This document shows positions 45,420 through 57,808 of a stretch of DNA of 64,000 nucleotides, piece by piece. The notes under the pieces were generated by a model. It saw only the letters and a program-made list of their open reading frames with translations. It searched no databases and was not told the DNA's origin. This stretch comes from Klebsormidium nitens (taxonomy: Eukaryota; Streptophyta; Klebsormidiophyceae; Klebsormidiales; Klebsormidiaceae): assembly GCA_000708835.1 (NCBI GenBank), contig DF236965.1, positions 252,700 to 316,699 of the forward strand. The letters are read 5' to 3'. The first letter of the stretch is position 1, and every line of letters begins with the position of its first letter. A program made the translations under genes and the position numbers.

Positions 45420-48400
45420 CTACTTTTTGCTTGTCGGCACTTTTCGTGGCCGGAACAACAGCGACGGATTTTCCGTCTCCGCTTCAACTGACGGAGACAA
45501 TTTCGGGGATCCCTTCAAGGTCGCCCCCTCCCGAGCTGAAATTATCTCCGGGAGACCCTTTCCTACGCCCGGATCCAACTTACTCGTACCGCCTCCGGGC
45601 TCTATACCCGGATTACCATTCTCACCGCTCAACTTTTGCGGACTTAGTCCGCTGCCCATCTGCCCGCCTTCGTCCGTTCCGCGTCCGGAGGCTTCGCCGG
45701 GCGCCTCAGGGAACGCCGTCCTCACGGGCACCGGGCTCGCGCGCGCGTCCCGCTTCTTGTCGCTGTGCGCCTTGCGCAGCGGCGCCGACGGCCCGGGTAT
45801 CTCGAAGTCGTACACTTCCGGGGGTGACGTGTCCGGACGCACGTGGTGGTGTCCGTTCCCGGGGTGGTGTCCGTTTTCTGGGTGGTGTCCGTGGTGGTGG
45901 TCTGGTTCGTGGCTCTGGCCGTCGGGCAGCCGCGGAGAGCTGGGCTTGGAGCCGACCAGCCGTGCGGTTTGCGGGTTGGACTCGGAGATGGACTCCATCG
46001 AAGAGCGCCGGCGAACCATGTCGGGTCCCTCGAACGACCGCCGCTTAGAGTCTGCCGATCGCAAAACACGCGTCAGTCGAAGTACTTCGCATGCAATTGA
46101 TCAACAAGAGCTGAGATGGGCATCAACAAGATTGTAAGTTTAGGTGCCAATGTGCGATGATCCATCATGAGAGTCTGCAAGAATATTGAACGACGATGGA
46201 GCCCAGGTAGGCGACCGTCGACCAGTAATAAGAACCTCCTCGTTCCAATTTAGGTGGCTTTCTGAGAGCTCGGATCTAGTAAGGTTCCTGCATCAAATGA
46301 ATGTCAACAGAGAACGACACCAAGTGACTTCGGCATGACATCGAGGCGTACTGGAATTTCAGTTGCCAGTTCCGTATTGCTGCAAAAGTCGAAAGGTGTT
46401 CTAAAGGTTGATCCTTATCGGGCCTATCATAATCCTCAATCAGAAGCAAACCCGGCGGCTTCGGAGCTGGTCGTTATCGTTTCTAGCTGAAACATTTTCT
46501 TCTTTCTGCCCAAACCTCTTATGCACTGCGCCATTGGGTACGAATACGCACACCATAAAACTTTGGTCTTAACACTTAATAAGCAAGGAACCGTATCGAA
46601 TCGGTAACCTCGATCTGCTCGTTGCCCTTGGTTCCATGGGCTTGAGCTTCAATAAAACTTCGTTTCGGTTTAAGCGCTTTCGTCGTAGATTACCACATGT
46701 AGGCTGATGACTGGGGCCTTTCGAAAGCGTCAGGGGTCAAGAATACAACCAGGGTTCGGACGGCAACTCACTGAGCCTGTCCAGCATGGAGTCGGACGTC
46801 TCCGGGCTGGCGAGCCACTCGACAAGCAGGGTTGGATGGAAGTAGCCAAGGGCCGGCTCGTCCTCAGCGAGGATGCACCGCTCGGGCACCTCCGGGGGGT
46901 TCTCGACTGCGGTGAAAAGGAGGGGGGGGGATCGGAAAGAGCACAGATAGAACGCAGTTTTTGCTCGTTCTCTTGAAAGGACGTGTGAAAACGAAGCTTC
47001 TTCAACAGTCTGCCTAAGCTGCAGAGCCGCTGAAGACTCGGTGGTGGTCCTGACCGCAAGGATAGGGTTCGACTACAAGTAGGACTGGACTCGTCAGTCC
47101 TAGCACAACATTGTTCCGGGGATCTGCCCTGTCCAAAAACCCACGCAAAATTCACATGAACGGCATCCGCTCCGTTCACGACGATTCTCCTGCCGTACAA
47201 CTCAAAAACAAACCGCCCACTCACTTAGGTCGTCGAGGGAAGTGCTGACGTCAGCGAACGTCAGCGTCCGCAGCTCGTCCAGCAGCTCCTCGCCCTTGGC
47301 GTCCGCCAGTCCGCAGCCGAGCAGGTCGATGCGGCCCTGCTTGGGGCTGGCCAGCGAGTTGAGCGCGGCGCCCGCGTCGAAGCTCAAGAAATTGTGCCGG
47401 TTGCCGTCCAGGCACGCGGAGACGCGCACCCAGAATTGTTGCACGTCCTGCCAGAGCAAGTTTTGAAATTTGGCTTCTCAATCTGCAGGTTTGCTTTCGG
47501 CTCCGCCTCAGAGGTTGGGAGTATTTGACTAGTGCCTTGAGGCACGCGGAGACGTGCGCTGAAAATTGGGGAACGGCCTATCAGGGGTGCGGAGGAACTT
47601 GTATCTTGCTTCCCGCTCTGAGGTCTGCTTTTGGCGGCTTTTCTGTCTAGGCACGTGGAGACGCGCACCCAAAAGTGTTGCAGTTTCGGAACAAATTGTG
47701 AGAGTTTGCAGCTTGAAGGTTCTGCTTCTGGCAAATTCGAGATCTCGAAACTGACATTTCGGAGCTTGTGACTTTGCGGCAGTTGCCGGTCGGTCGCGCA
47801 AAGAAGGGCACCCAAGTCGGGTTCGAAGCTTTGGGTTTCCGATTGTTGTTTAGGGCTTGAGTCTAGCAGGTTTGAGATCCGTACCAAAGGCTTTGCATAG
47901 GTTTGAGATGCAGGATTCAGTCACCCCGCTCACACACAGACGCTGACTACACTCCAGCAGCTCCTTGTGAGACCTTCATTCAATCCAGGTTGAAGCAAGG
48001 ACTACTGTATCGGAAATACTTGATGGGCGGCAGCGACGCTTTTTGCGCCAGGTAATTTTCACATGAAACAGAGACACCGTTTCGAATGCAGAACCTTCCA
48101 GCTGATCCGAAACAGAAAAATCTCCGAGAATCAGTATGGCAGAAGGTCCGCTTACCGGCTTGATGAGGCTGGCGAGCGATGTGTGCCCTCCTCGAACGAG
48201 ACCAATAGCGCCCTTCTGCAAGACGGTAGAGGTAGGTAAGATAGCCGTTTGCTATTTGCAATCATTTCAGGTTTCGGGCCTGAGGCCACCTTTTTTGAAA
48301 TCTTATGCAGAGGCTGGGTGATAAAGCATGCATAAGAGATGGCCCAGACCTTGCTAAGCGCACAGGTTTTCAGCACAGAGAGCCTAGTTGGCGTCGACCG

Positions 48401-51041
48401 GGAAAAGCTGGGGGTTTGAGGAGCCGCCAGCCTGGCAGCTGAACCTGTGTTATGTCCTTGAGTTCAGCCTGGTGCTCGGAACAAGAGCGACGCACTGGTC
48501 TTAAGTGCCACGTGTGCTGTTTTGGATTGCATCCAAAGTCTCCACAGTTTTCGTTAAACGCCGACCCTTAGGAGCGGATAACTTTAAATTGGATTCAGCA
48601 TTTCGAACGTAGATCAAGAAACAATATTCCTGCAAGAGTATGCGACATATCCTCCGCGATGCAATGAATGACGTCACCACTGACTTTGGTGTTGTGGGAG
48701 ACAAGGGCGACGCCCTCGATGCTGCTGCCCTCCAGCCGCCGGTTCATGGCGGTGGTGATGTCATCCAGGGTCCACGTGGCCCAATCAAACTCGATCGCGT
48801 CTACGTCGTCCAGGGTGGCCGCCGCGAGCAGCGCCGCGTTCTTCACACGGGAGCTGATCAGAACGGCCCGCCTGCACGTGACGTCACCAGAGCTTGAGAG
48901 AGCTTGTCAAATGTTATTTATGCGCCTAGCAAACAAAGCAACCTTTTTCTCAATCTTTTCAAGTATATTGGGGCAGAATGCATTGCGCTGAAGGATTGGG
49001 TTCACCAGTCGGTGTTCCAATGCAGCGGTTGCTCGTCAGGCAGCTGTTCAAACGTGGGGCCTGCTGCTGTAAAGAAAGACGGTTCGGGGGCCTCGCATAC
49101 TGCTGCAGGCGCTGTGCAAACGAGCTTCGTAACCGGAGCTGTGCCTTCCGTCCCCCTTGATTCGACCACCAAAACAGCTTACTATAATATCACTCCCAAG
49201 GAGGAGCGGGATACAACTGGGGAATGAGACAACAAGACTTACGTCCCATGCTTCAAAGAACCCATCGATTCTTTTCCTTCAGACGTTTCGCTCCAACTCC
49301 ATCTACCTGAAGTGACCGTGTATAGGAACGAGCTTTTCCCCTCAAAGCCAAAGGCAGAAGGCTTGGCCGATAGTAGAGCAGTATCTGAGACGTTGACCAG
49401 GCTCCATAGATACATTCGACAGCCCCACCTGTAGTGGCGCGGCACGCGCTGCGCCCCGGTGGGCCCTTCCTCCGGCCACCGCCAGTCGGCCTCCGAGACA
49501 GGTGGCCTGATTTGGGACAACGTCCCGCCCGCGTTTTCCGCCACCATCTCATCTTTCTCCGCCAACTCCAGGGAAACCGGTTTCGGCGCCCTGCGACTAG
49601 GAACATTCTCCAAAGGTCGGCGTTTCGTCCACTTCTTGTTCTTCGGGGACGGCGCCCCGATCTGGTCGCCCTCTTCGGACCGGACGGACCCCGGGAGGAG
49701 CTGCTCGTCTGGCTCGGCCTCGGCGACCAATGGCGGCCCGTCTTCCGCTTCGCTCGAGCGCCGCTTGGCGCGCTCGTCGGCGCCGGAACCGAAGCCAGCT
49801 CTAGAAAAGAGAAAGTGTATGTGGTCAGAAGGATGGTGATATGGTAACAGCGTTCTTCTGGGTGCACAGGCAATCTGCCAGAGGCTGTTGGGGCGTTGTT
49901 GAATGGATGAGCAGGGTGAGAATTTGTGCGGTTCTGCGACTTACATTCCCAGAATCAGCTTGCTTGATCTGCAAGGTCAAATTAAACCGCGGGCATACCT
50001 CTTTACCTCTATAGAAAATACCTTCCTCCTCACCAAAGACTTCATGATGCCCCTCCTCATGATCGTACAAATAGTGCAAACGAAACCTGAGCGTAGATTT
50101 GAACTCATCAACTCACCGCCGTGGCGCTTGCGCCGGCTTCCCGACCTCCGTGCTCCCGGTTGATCCAGCCCCGGGCCTCCGGTCCGCGCCCGCCCCTGAC
50201 GACGCTGCCGACCGGGGCTCTGAACCGGGCACCGAACCCGCACCACTGCTGCCCGGAAAAAGCGCACCGTCGGGCACCGACTCACCCGCTGGGAGCATGC
50301 CCAACGCCTCGGCCATGACGTCACCCTGCAGCGGCTCTCCGTCGTCCAGGGACTCCTCTTTCTCCCCCTGCTCGCACCAGTAACCCTTCCACTGGTCAAG
50401 GCTTAACCCGAACCCGATCAGACCCACTTCCTTGTTCTCTTGGAGGGCGCCGATCTCGCTGAGGACCATTCCGGCCGCGTAGAGTCCGCTCAGTCCGTTC
50501 TTGACGGGTGCGCGGAGGACGTCCGGTTTGGAGCGGACGGACATAGAGACGGCGCTGCGGGCGACGGTGAGCAGGTCCGGCTGGGCCTTTTGCTGCACCG
50601 CGGCGTCCTCCTGGCGCTTGAACCACCTGAGGAAGTCAGGCAGGCGACAGGTCAGAATGTTTTAGGGTTTTAAGGATTTAGGCGAGGGCGAAAATTACGG
50701 ACGATGGTACGTTCTGGGGTGCCAGTTGTCGGAAAAAGTGAGGCGGCGGGTTGGATAGGCGAAAAGGAGGGCGAGAGCAACGGTGTGAGGCTGGAAACGC
50801 CAGAGAAGAGGAGGAGAAAAAAGAGGGAGGAAACAGAGTTCGGCAAGATAGTCCGATTAGTCGGTGAGAAACTGCATGAACTGAAGCCCGAGGGAGATGA
50901 GTGCAAGCTTGTGATGCAAAGTTTTCAAATGTACTGTATCATCAAGAGGTATGTATCTGAACAATTTTGGCCAGATATGGAACCCCCAGAGGCAGCGCAC
51001 TGAAGTCGTTTCTGGAGCTGATTACCAAGTCTAGTAGTCAT
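45420..51041 (-). CDS. Protein with an intron-split DUF4347-like domain
   Basis: Exons: 51041-51001 (tentative first exon, ATG at 51041, weak donor CA|GTGCGC), 50626-50117, 49800-49429, 48871-48685, 48215-48156, 47447-47225, 46906-46772 and 46051-45420. All join in phase to about 719 aa. Residues 14-308 are unrecognised, moderately hydrophobic at first, then Ser/Glu/Pro-rich. About 308-480 match the DUF4347 layout: an opening strand AVLISSRV, a middle block ALVSHNTKKGAIGL (family: VSHG-x-G), then RIDLLGCGLADAKGEELL (family: LLYGC-x-A-x-G) and a closing STSLDDL. DUF4347 is known mainly from bacterial surface/adhesin proteins; its function is unknown. The Gly of VSHG is Asn here. The tail is Ser/Pro-rich with a His-rich cluster (HHHGHHPENGHH). 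No signal peptide was seen. The domain call is fairly firm; the N-terminus is not. Confidence 0.68.
47405..47700 (-). repeat. Tandem copies of an exon acceptor end in the DUF4347-like gene (period about 120 bp)
   Basis: The acceptor end of exon 47447-47225 (AGGCACGCGGAGACGCGCACCCAGAATTGTTGCA on plus, described by its core GGCACGCGGAGACG) recurs in the upstream intron at about 47535-47575 and 47648-47700. The intervening GGTTTGCTTTCGGCTCCGCC-type sequence is repeated as well. Confidence 0.8.
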
Positions 51042-51145
51042 GCTCGCCACAGTCCCTCCGTTGTTAGACTGCAAATCAATTTGACGCACAGCATCGTTTC
51101 GAAGGCACGGATCTTGACGGACACTTGAAATGGCGTTTCTGCGCC

Positions 51146-54100
51146 TCACTTGACCGCGTCCGCATAGACCTCGAACGCCTCCGTGTCCCGCTCTTGGTCC
51201 AGCAGCGACTGCACCATCCAATGCACCGCGGGCGCCAGCCCCAAATCACTCTCCAGCGCCAGCGCAAACAGTTCCTCCGCTTCTAAGAACCGCCCCTGAG
51301 CCCACTCCACGACTCCCAGCCCGCACGTCGCCTCCGCGCACTCTGGTTCAATCTCCAAAGCCGCCAGGTATTTCTCTCCGGCCGCTTTCACCTTGCCCTC
51401 CCAAAGAAACAGGTGGGCCAGCTTGCAGACTGAGTAGGGGTGACGGTAGCTGCCCCGAATGTGGTGCCCCGGGCCCGCGGCGCGCTCGAGAGATTTGCGC
51501 GCCTGAAGAAAGTGCGGCAAGGAAACTCAGAGGACATGCTTCTTGAGCTCAGCTCAAGCACTGGCTCCGGAGTGGCGGCCGGGATGGGGTCAAGCGTCTG
51601 ATGAAGAGATTCTCCTCATACGAGAATCTGTAAATTGTAAAGTCCAGCCATGCAGAGTCGGACAGTGCCGCTTTTGACGCCGCTTGCCCTGTCAACTATC
51701 AAAAGAAGCAAGACAGAACGCTGCTCAAGTCGGACTGCATCTTTTTAATGCGGAGAGAGATATTCAAATGGTAGAAACAAAGCACTCCAGCTCCACTCTA
51801 AAGAAAAGGACATTAGTCTTCTTGAAGTTTAGCATTTCTTCTCACCTCCTCAATCCGACCTAGCCGCAAATACGCGATCCCCGCCTGGTACGATGTGTCC
51901 GAAAGATGCTCTTTCGGACAGAGCTCCTGAGCGTCCTCTAGCTCGATACACGCGATATCCGTCTTCTTCATCGCTAAGTGCGCAAGACCCAAATTGTAGA
52001 GGGCCTTGAAATAACTGCGAACAGACGACGGTGGTCAGGACAAGCCGTGAAGGCAAGCACGACGATGGAGAGGGTGTGAAAGACTCCGTCACGAGACAGG
52101 GGGGATTCCGACACAAGAAAAGTGAGCGCGGAAGGGCTCGGAAAAGCCTTTCATATTTTCCGATTTTACAACGAGCAAACGCCTGCCTTTCATCTTATTG
52201 CTGGCAGCAAGGGCCTAGAGAATCTGTAGCTCTGACGTTCGAGCTGATGAAAAGTAAGCTGGTAATACAAGTCCCGGCACGCAGAACCAGACAGGAAGCG
52301 ACATTCAGAGCTGCTTTCTGTCAAACCCTCAGCGGATAGGATGTTGAAGTGGCTGCTCACTTGGGTTCCCTTGTCAGAGCCTTCTCTAGGTACGTTACCG
52401 CCTCAGGCAGGCGGCCTTCGACCAGCTTGACGTGTCCCAAGTTTACGAGCGCCGGCACGAGCTCCGGCTTGATTCTGATTGCCTCTTCAAAATCTGCCGT
52501 TGCTGCCTCCTTGTTCCGCAGCCGTAGCTGGATCAATCTGCAGCGGAAACGACAGCTTGAGAGCCTGAAGTTTGAAAAATTCGTCCCTCCAATTGTGTCC
52601 CGATTCAGCGGGCCATCTGATACTCTTGAGACATCCTGATCAAATCCAACCTGTGCAGGATGCTTGTACGGAGAGCTCGCACTCTGACTGGCTGCCAAAA
52701 TGGTTGTTAATGGAGACGGAGACTTGTTCCGTAGAGAACGGGCAATGTACTCTCCCCCTCTTGGTGCTGTTGAAGCCACTCTTTCTCTCGCAAACAAAGC
52801 CTCAGTCTCTTTCGATGTTCCTGACGTGTTCTGCAGATGTTTACAAAAGAGGCAAGGACGACGGTGCTCCTCTCTGACTGCATCAGAATAACGTGCAGGA
52901 CTCGTATCCGAACCCTTCCAGCAGTTAGAAGGTAGGCTTTCCTCGTTCACAGCAAGCCATTGAGCCGTCTGGACTGCATTGGAAGGCGAACGAAGGGTAG
53001 CGACGCCACCCACCCCCGAGTGTTATAAAAGTGCGCCTCTGGCTCAACCTTGATTGCTCGGTCGACAGCTATTTTGGCCATGTCCATTTCTCCATGGCGG
53101 AATGCAACCACAGCCTGCATATGCAGGCTCTCGCAATTGTCCGGGTCCCTCTGAACGATCCTCTCCAGTATCACATTTGCTTTGGTCAGCTCGCCAGCCG
53201 TGATCAGGGCCGCAGACGTCACCAGGTCTTCTTTCTCCCGTCGAGGATCAGTTCCCTGTGAGAGCAGATTGTTGGTAAACCGCAAAACCAGCTTTTGGAT
53301 ACTGTAAAGTGGTAAGGACGGTTACTTTCTGCATATGAGGGTGAACATCGCGTTCATAAAGGGCGACGAGAAGGAGGGCTACCCAGTTGTCTGTGGCAGC
53401 ACGTTGGTTTGCAGAAGGATCGTACAGATGTGAAGCAACTCGTATTCACGACTTTCACAAGATTCTGTTCAGGAGAACTCTGTTCGTGCAAGTCACTAAC
53501 ACGCTGAGTAGTTATAAGGCCCGCAGTATGCAATCTGCCTTCGATAAAATGTCGGGGAAGAATCAGATCTGGGTCAAGCACACCGTCCACCCAACGAAGC
53601 TCTAGACCTTCATAATACAAGGAGGGAGATGGCAGCCAAAGATAAGCAGTTGCTAGATGGTCAAGCGAAATGGTCGGAACGCCCACTGGCTTGCTTACCT
53701 GCTCTCCAAGGGCCCCCGCACACGCTTGGTAGAAGGCGTCCGTGTCTGCATATGTTATCATGTCCCGGTGCCTTCGGTAAAAGTACAGGCCAGAAACCCC
53801 AAGGGTCAGGGCAGAGCACATTGCTGTCAAGGCAATGGCAAGGAGGCCATTCTGCCACTCTGTCTTCCAACCATCTAAGGGGTTTCCTAAATTTGGAGCC
53901 CCAGTATCCGGCGTGCTTTGGAGCAAGTGCCGCTGGTTACTCTTGAGCTCTTCATCCGAACCAATGAAAGGTTGTGTATCACCGAAATGATCCTGAGGTA
54001 CGGAACGAGGTTGAGTACGGGCTGCCTCCCCTACCCATTCGCCTGTAGGCAACACGTCATTATCCAGTCTCCCTGGCTCTGCCAGCTGCATGCTGGAGAC

Positions 54101-55012
54101 TTGGTCTCTAAAACCCTTAGCAGATGACTCCAAACTGATCTCTTTGGTCTTTCCTTTACCCTGCTCAGCCAGCGCTGCGCTGACTCGTCTTTCTTGACTC
54201 CCCCTTTCGGCCACTTCCAACCCCTGCTTAAGCTCAGACTTGGCTCCATGATCAATCACACCAGGGTCAGATGATTGGATTCTTGAGCTCGTTTGATCCC
54301 TTCCCTCAGCTAATTGTTTCACGCTTATATCTTTTCTGGAATGTATGACGCTTGGATCGTGTTCCGAAGGGCTCCTGTTGTGCTGGAACCCTGAGCAACC
54401 AGTGGTTGCTGATGCAGAGGTTCCAAGCAGGTGGCAAAACTGTTCGCTGCTTGATTCTCTGACCACGGGGGTGGGCCTCGCCAGATCAACCTCTGGGAGC
54501 CCCACATTGTGTGGGAAAAGGTCTGCATCTGGAACGGAAGATGAGGATCTTATTTACGAGTCACCCAAGGTAAGGTGTTTATTGGCAGCTGCGCCAGCAG
54601 CTTGGAGCTGGTAACATATTCCCAGCAAACCCAGTGCAAAGCTGTTGGTTCACTTAAATCTATAAAGAACAAACGGGCTGTGGTTCACGATCTCATAGAA
54701 TTGTCTAGGACAGGTGTGTTTGACAATCAGCTCAAATTGGTGCTGCAATGATGTGTTACCATTCAAGAAGGCCTATCAGCTAATGTCCATGAGAAAACAT
54801 TACCCAGAGAATAACGATCAGACTGCGAATCGGTTGGAGCCGGTGGCCACATCTCCTGAGGATCAAACATCTGCATCATCTGCTTCCGTAGCCATTTCTC
54901 GACCCTTACCAGCTTTGTGAGCTCTGCACTCCCAGGCCAATCCCGCCAGGCAGGTCCAAATGAGAATCAACCGTGGGAGCAGCCTGTGACACCTCAGGTT
55001 ATGTCCCTTCAT
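51146..55012 (-). CDS. Signal-peptide, single-pass membrane protein with cytosolic-side TPR repeats
   Basis: Six exons join in phase: 55012-54910, 54528-53699, 53255-53014, 52537-52361, 52014-51846 and 51502-51146 (1,878 nt, 625 aa). Exon 1 encodes a signal peptide (MKGHNLRCHRLLPRLILI then a hydrophobic core, CLAGLAWECRA). Its split Gly/Asp codon matches exon 2 exactly, which fixed this start over any internal one. Residues 35-260 are polar, Ser/Gln/Glu-rich and probably disordered. A transmembrane helix (LLAIALTAMCSALTLGVSGLYF, near 262-283) is followed by basic YRRHR. Residues 312-625 form about six to seven TPR helix pairs (for example ADFEEAIRIKPELVPALVNLG and YNLGLAHLAMKKTDIA). TPRs bind partner peptides such as Hsp70/Hsp90 tails; the partner here is unknown. 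The positive-inside charge suggests a type I protein with TPRs in the cytosol. The stop lies about 105 bp from the tentative start of the next minus-strand gene. Confidence 0.85.
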
Positions 55013-57190
55013 ATTGCTGGACCTTTCTGGCTTTCCATCAAATCAACAGCTAAAGAGCTTTCTCCGTTGCCCTACTCTGGCCTGCAAGGAGGCACCTGCA
55101 GGGGCCAACAATCTGGAAACCTGGTGATCATTGGAGCTTTCCATCACCTCAAAAACCTTTCGAAGTTCAAATACAGCTGGAGCTTTGACATCACTGGTCA
55201 GCTCGTTCTATCGTTCTATCCTCTGTATGAAGGGCTTCTCCTCCTCTCAGCTACAGCCTCCCCATTATTCTAAGACTGACTAAGGGTGACACTCATAGGG
55301 TCTTGTCAGCAAGCATCAAACCTGAGTCAAAGCACCTTCAACTTGCACCCAACTTGTGCCAGCGTTATCCAACCAAAATTTCCTCTTCCAAACACAAACA
55401 ATTCAGCTTGGGCAGGGATGATGGATAGATGGTGCTAATGGGCAAGAAAGAGCTGGTGTATGGCGCTAGCGATGCTGCGATCGGCATATGGCTTCCGACA
55501 TGAATCAGGAGCTCCGGCACGCCTAGGCTAAGTATAAAAGTGAGCTGCGTTTACCGGGGTAGGTCCTATGTTAGTGAATACGTGATTCAGTGAACACTTC
55601 CGTTGCCAAAACTCCTTTATGGTACCCACTGCCAGCAATTCCCTCGTCTCCTAAGGGGCTTGTCTTCCAATACTGCTCGGAAGCCCCGGGCACCAGGACA
55701 AACAAACCTTAACCCAAAATCTTAAGCGCCGCACTTTTACCACTTTTTTTCACCCTAACCACCAAACCGTCGAACCCTAACTGTCTCCCGGCCCATGAGA
55801 CAAGTCACAAGCCCCTTTAGAGTCAGTAGTACGACAAGAGAAATCCTTGAGTACATTCGAATTTCAACTGCTCGCAGACTTCTCTTGTTGACCTGGATCT
55901 GCAACGAACGGCTTCAAGGCCCTTGATTGAAAGATCATCGACGGTGTGCAAATTAACGAGTACTTCCATTGCATGCGAGCTGCCAAGTCAGCACCAACGC
56001 GGTACCCTGCAAAGGTACCGGGGGTGAGGATCGGCGCCTGCACGGGCTCTTGGTACCGACCGACATGATCACATGGCACCCAAAAGCTCCGTCATTGGCT
56101 GCAACAAGTTGCTCTATATGCCCGCGAAGGCCTGCTCTTTGCATGGCTGCATTGCAGACCCCTAAAACTGTCCCAAAAACTGTTGACATCAGGCTGCAGC
56201 CAGGCTGCAGCCAGCTGCAGCCTTGGTGCGTCGGTGCTTTGTGCAAGTCGATTTAAGCGAAAGGCCGTCCGCATGTCGATCCAGCTCCTTGTCAGCTTGT
56301 GTGCCACAGCACACGAAGATTGATAAATTTGCACAAAGTCTCAACAGCTGCATTTGCTGCATAAGCAGAAGGCTTTTTGGGGGGAAAAGGGATCCGCTCT
56401 GAAACCTCTGCTTGTTGTTATTGTTTCCAGGGAAGCAGCCATGCAGTCGATAGGACTAAGATTGAGAAGTGTGCTGCAGCCAGCTTTTGATCTACACCAC
56501 CTCCCCTGCACAGCGCGAGCCTTTCGAATCCTGCCAGACCCAAAACGACCAGGGGTTTCTGATCCAGGCGCGTCTGATGAGAAGGCAAGACAAGCACTCC
56601 CAACATTCTGATCCTGTCTTCCACAAACTTTTCCTTCTGACAGAGGACTTTGTCTGAGCTTCTGTTGGCGCAAAACTTGCTGCAAGGGCAGACGTACTTT
56701 TGAGCAATCTAATGTTGCAGACGGAGGACAGACCACTATTGCATGCTGTCTATAAGAACCCTGAGGTCAGTTAGAGGATGTGGAGTTTGCCTTCCTGAGC
56801 AGATTGTGCATGATTACATGCATACAATTTCTAAGAAGGTTTCGTGAATGCTATTGCGCAGCTGGTGGTTCCAGCTATGTCACTCTGGTTCCAATCGTCC
56901 TGGTTTCGAAAGAATCTTGAGGGAAAGGCAGGTCGAAAAATGTCTCAACTTGTAGATTTGCAACACTTATCTACTTACCAGCACCTTATTGCGTCCTGAT
57001 AGATATGGACATTGATAAGTGACCATTCAGTGCACGTTTAGAAATCTGGATGATCAAAGATACTGAACTTTCTCGAAACAGCATTTGTAAGATTCACGCC
57101 TGCTAAATTTTTGTCAAATTCCTCACGTACAACTACATTTGGTTGCTGCATCGCCACTGGCAGCGCTTCGCGTAAATCTTTGTGTCATTG
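55013..57190. other. Intergenic region between divergent genes
   Basis: This separates the minus-strand TPR gene and a small plus-strand gene. Apart from the inverted-repeat element at 55.65-55.83 kb and GGTACC words near 55975-56060, I see only short frames without protein character. Confidence 0.5.
55648..55825. repeat. Inverted-repeat element, copy 2
   Basis: Arm ends CTCCTAAGGGGCTTGT (left) and the complement of ACAAGCCCCTTTAGAG (right) are inverted repeats. Inward are CCCCGGGCAC on the left and CTCCCGGCCC on the right. The interior shares AAACCTTAACCCAAAAT and CACCCTAACCACC words with the element at 292-481. Confidence 0.55.
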
Positions 57191-57808
57191 ATGTTGCGTT
57201 TACCACGTAGGATACCCGCCAAGAGGTGTCTCGGAGTAAGAAGTGCAGAATCTGAGAGGGGAGTTATCACACGTCTGACGCGGTTCGAGGCCCTGGACAG
57301 ACGCTATGTTTTCGGGAACAGTTCGACGGGTCTGCGCAGAGAACACCTTTTCATTCATGCAGGTGCAACGAGGATCCACCACCGTGATTCAAATCAGTTC
57401 GGCGACTGACCCTCGTCGATAATTTCATCCTCTGGAATCATTCTCTTCAAACCAATCTGTACGGCATTTGCAGCGCCATTGAACTTCTTTTCCATCCTGC
57501 AGGGCACCGGTGAAGACGTGATGAGACGCGAGGCGGAGGCACTTGGGCAGACCGGGAAGAAGGAGAAAGGGGAAGACCAGTCCTTTGGTCTTTCTGACGA
57601 CGATCAAAAGGCAGCAAGGGAAAGGGGATACGACAAGCCACAGATGTCCCGAGGCCAAAGTGAAAGTGGGGGCCGAACCAGCGATCTCCGGAAGGGTGTG
57701 AGTAGGGGCACAGAGGAGGCGGAGAAGGAAGGCAGTGGGACTGAAGCGTCGATGCGCGAACTGCGGCCGGAAGGGCCGGGGGAGAAACCGGAACTCAAGG
57801 AAGCATAA
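57191..57808 (+). CDS. Small hydrophilic disordered protein, possibly mitochondrial
   Basis: Two exons join in phase: 57191-57235 (ATGTTGCGT..., donor GGA|GTAAGA) and 57503-57808 (acceptor CCTGCAG), giving 116 aa ending in TAA. The first 15 residues (MLRLPRRIPAKRCLG) are basic, lack acids and resemble a mitochondrial presequence. The rest is Glu/Lys/Gly/Ser-rich with no hydrophobic core (GKKEKGEDQS, ERGYDKPQMSRGQ), as in LEA-like stress proteins. I recognise no family. The evidence is the clean splice signals, phase match and a compositionally consistent 102-codon exon. It could be an unusual non-coding transcript instead. Confidence 0.5.

Noticed and set aside
45427-46137. Plus-strand open frames of over 200 codons
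   Set aside because: They mirror the last, GC-rich low-complexity exon of the minus-strand DUF4347-like gene, whose splice phases and stop are consistent.
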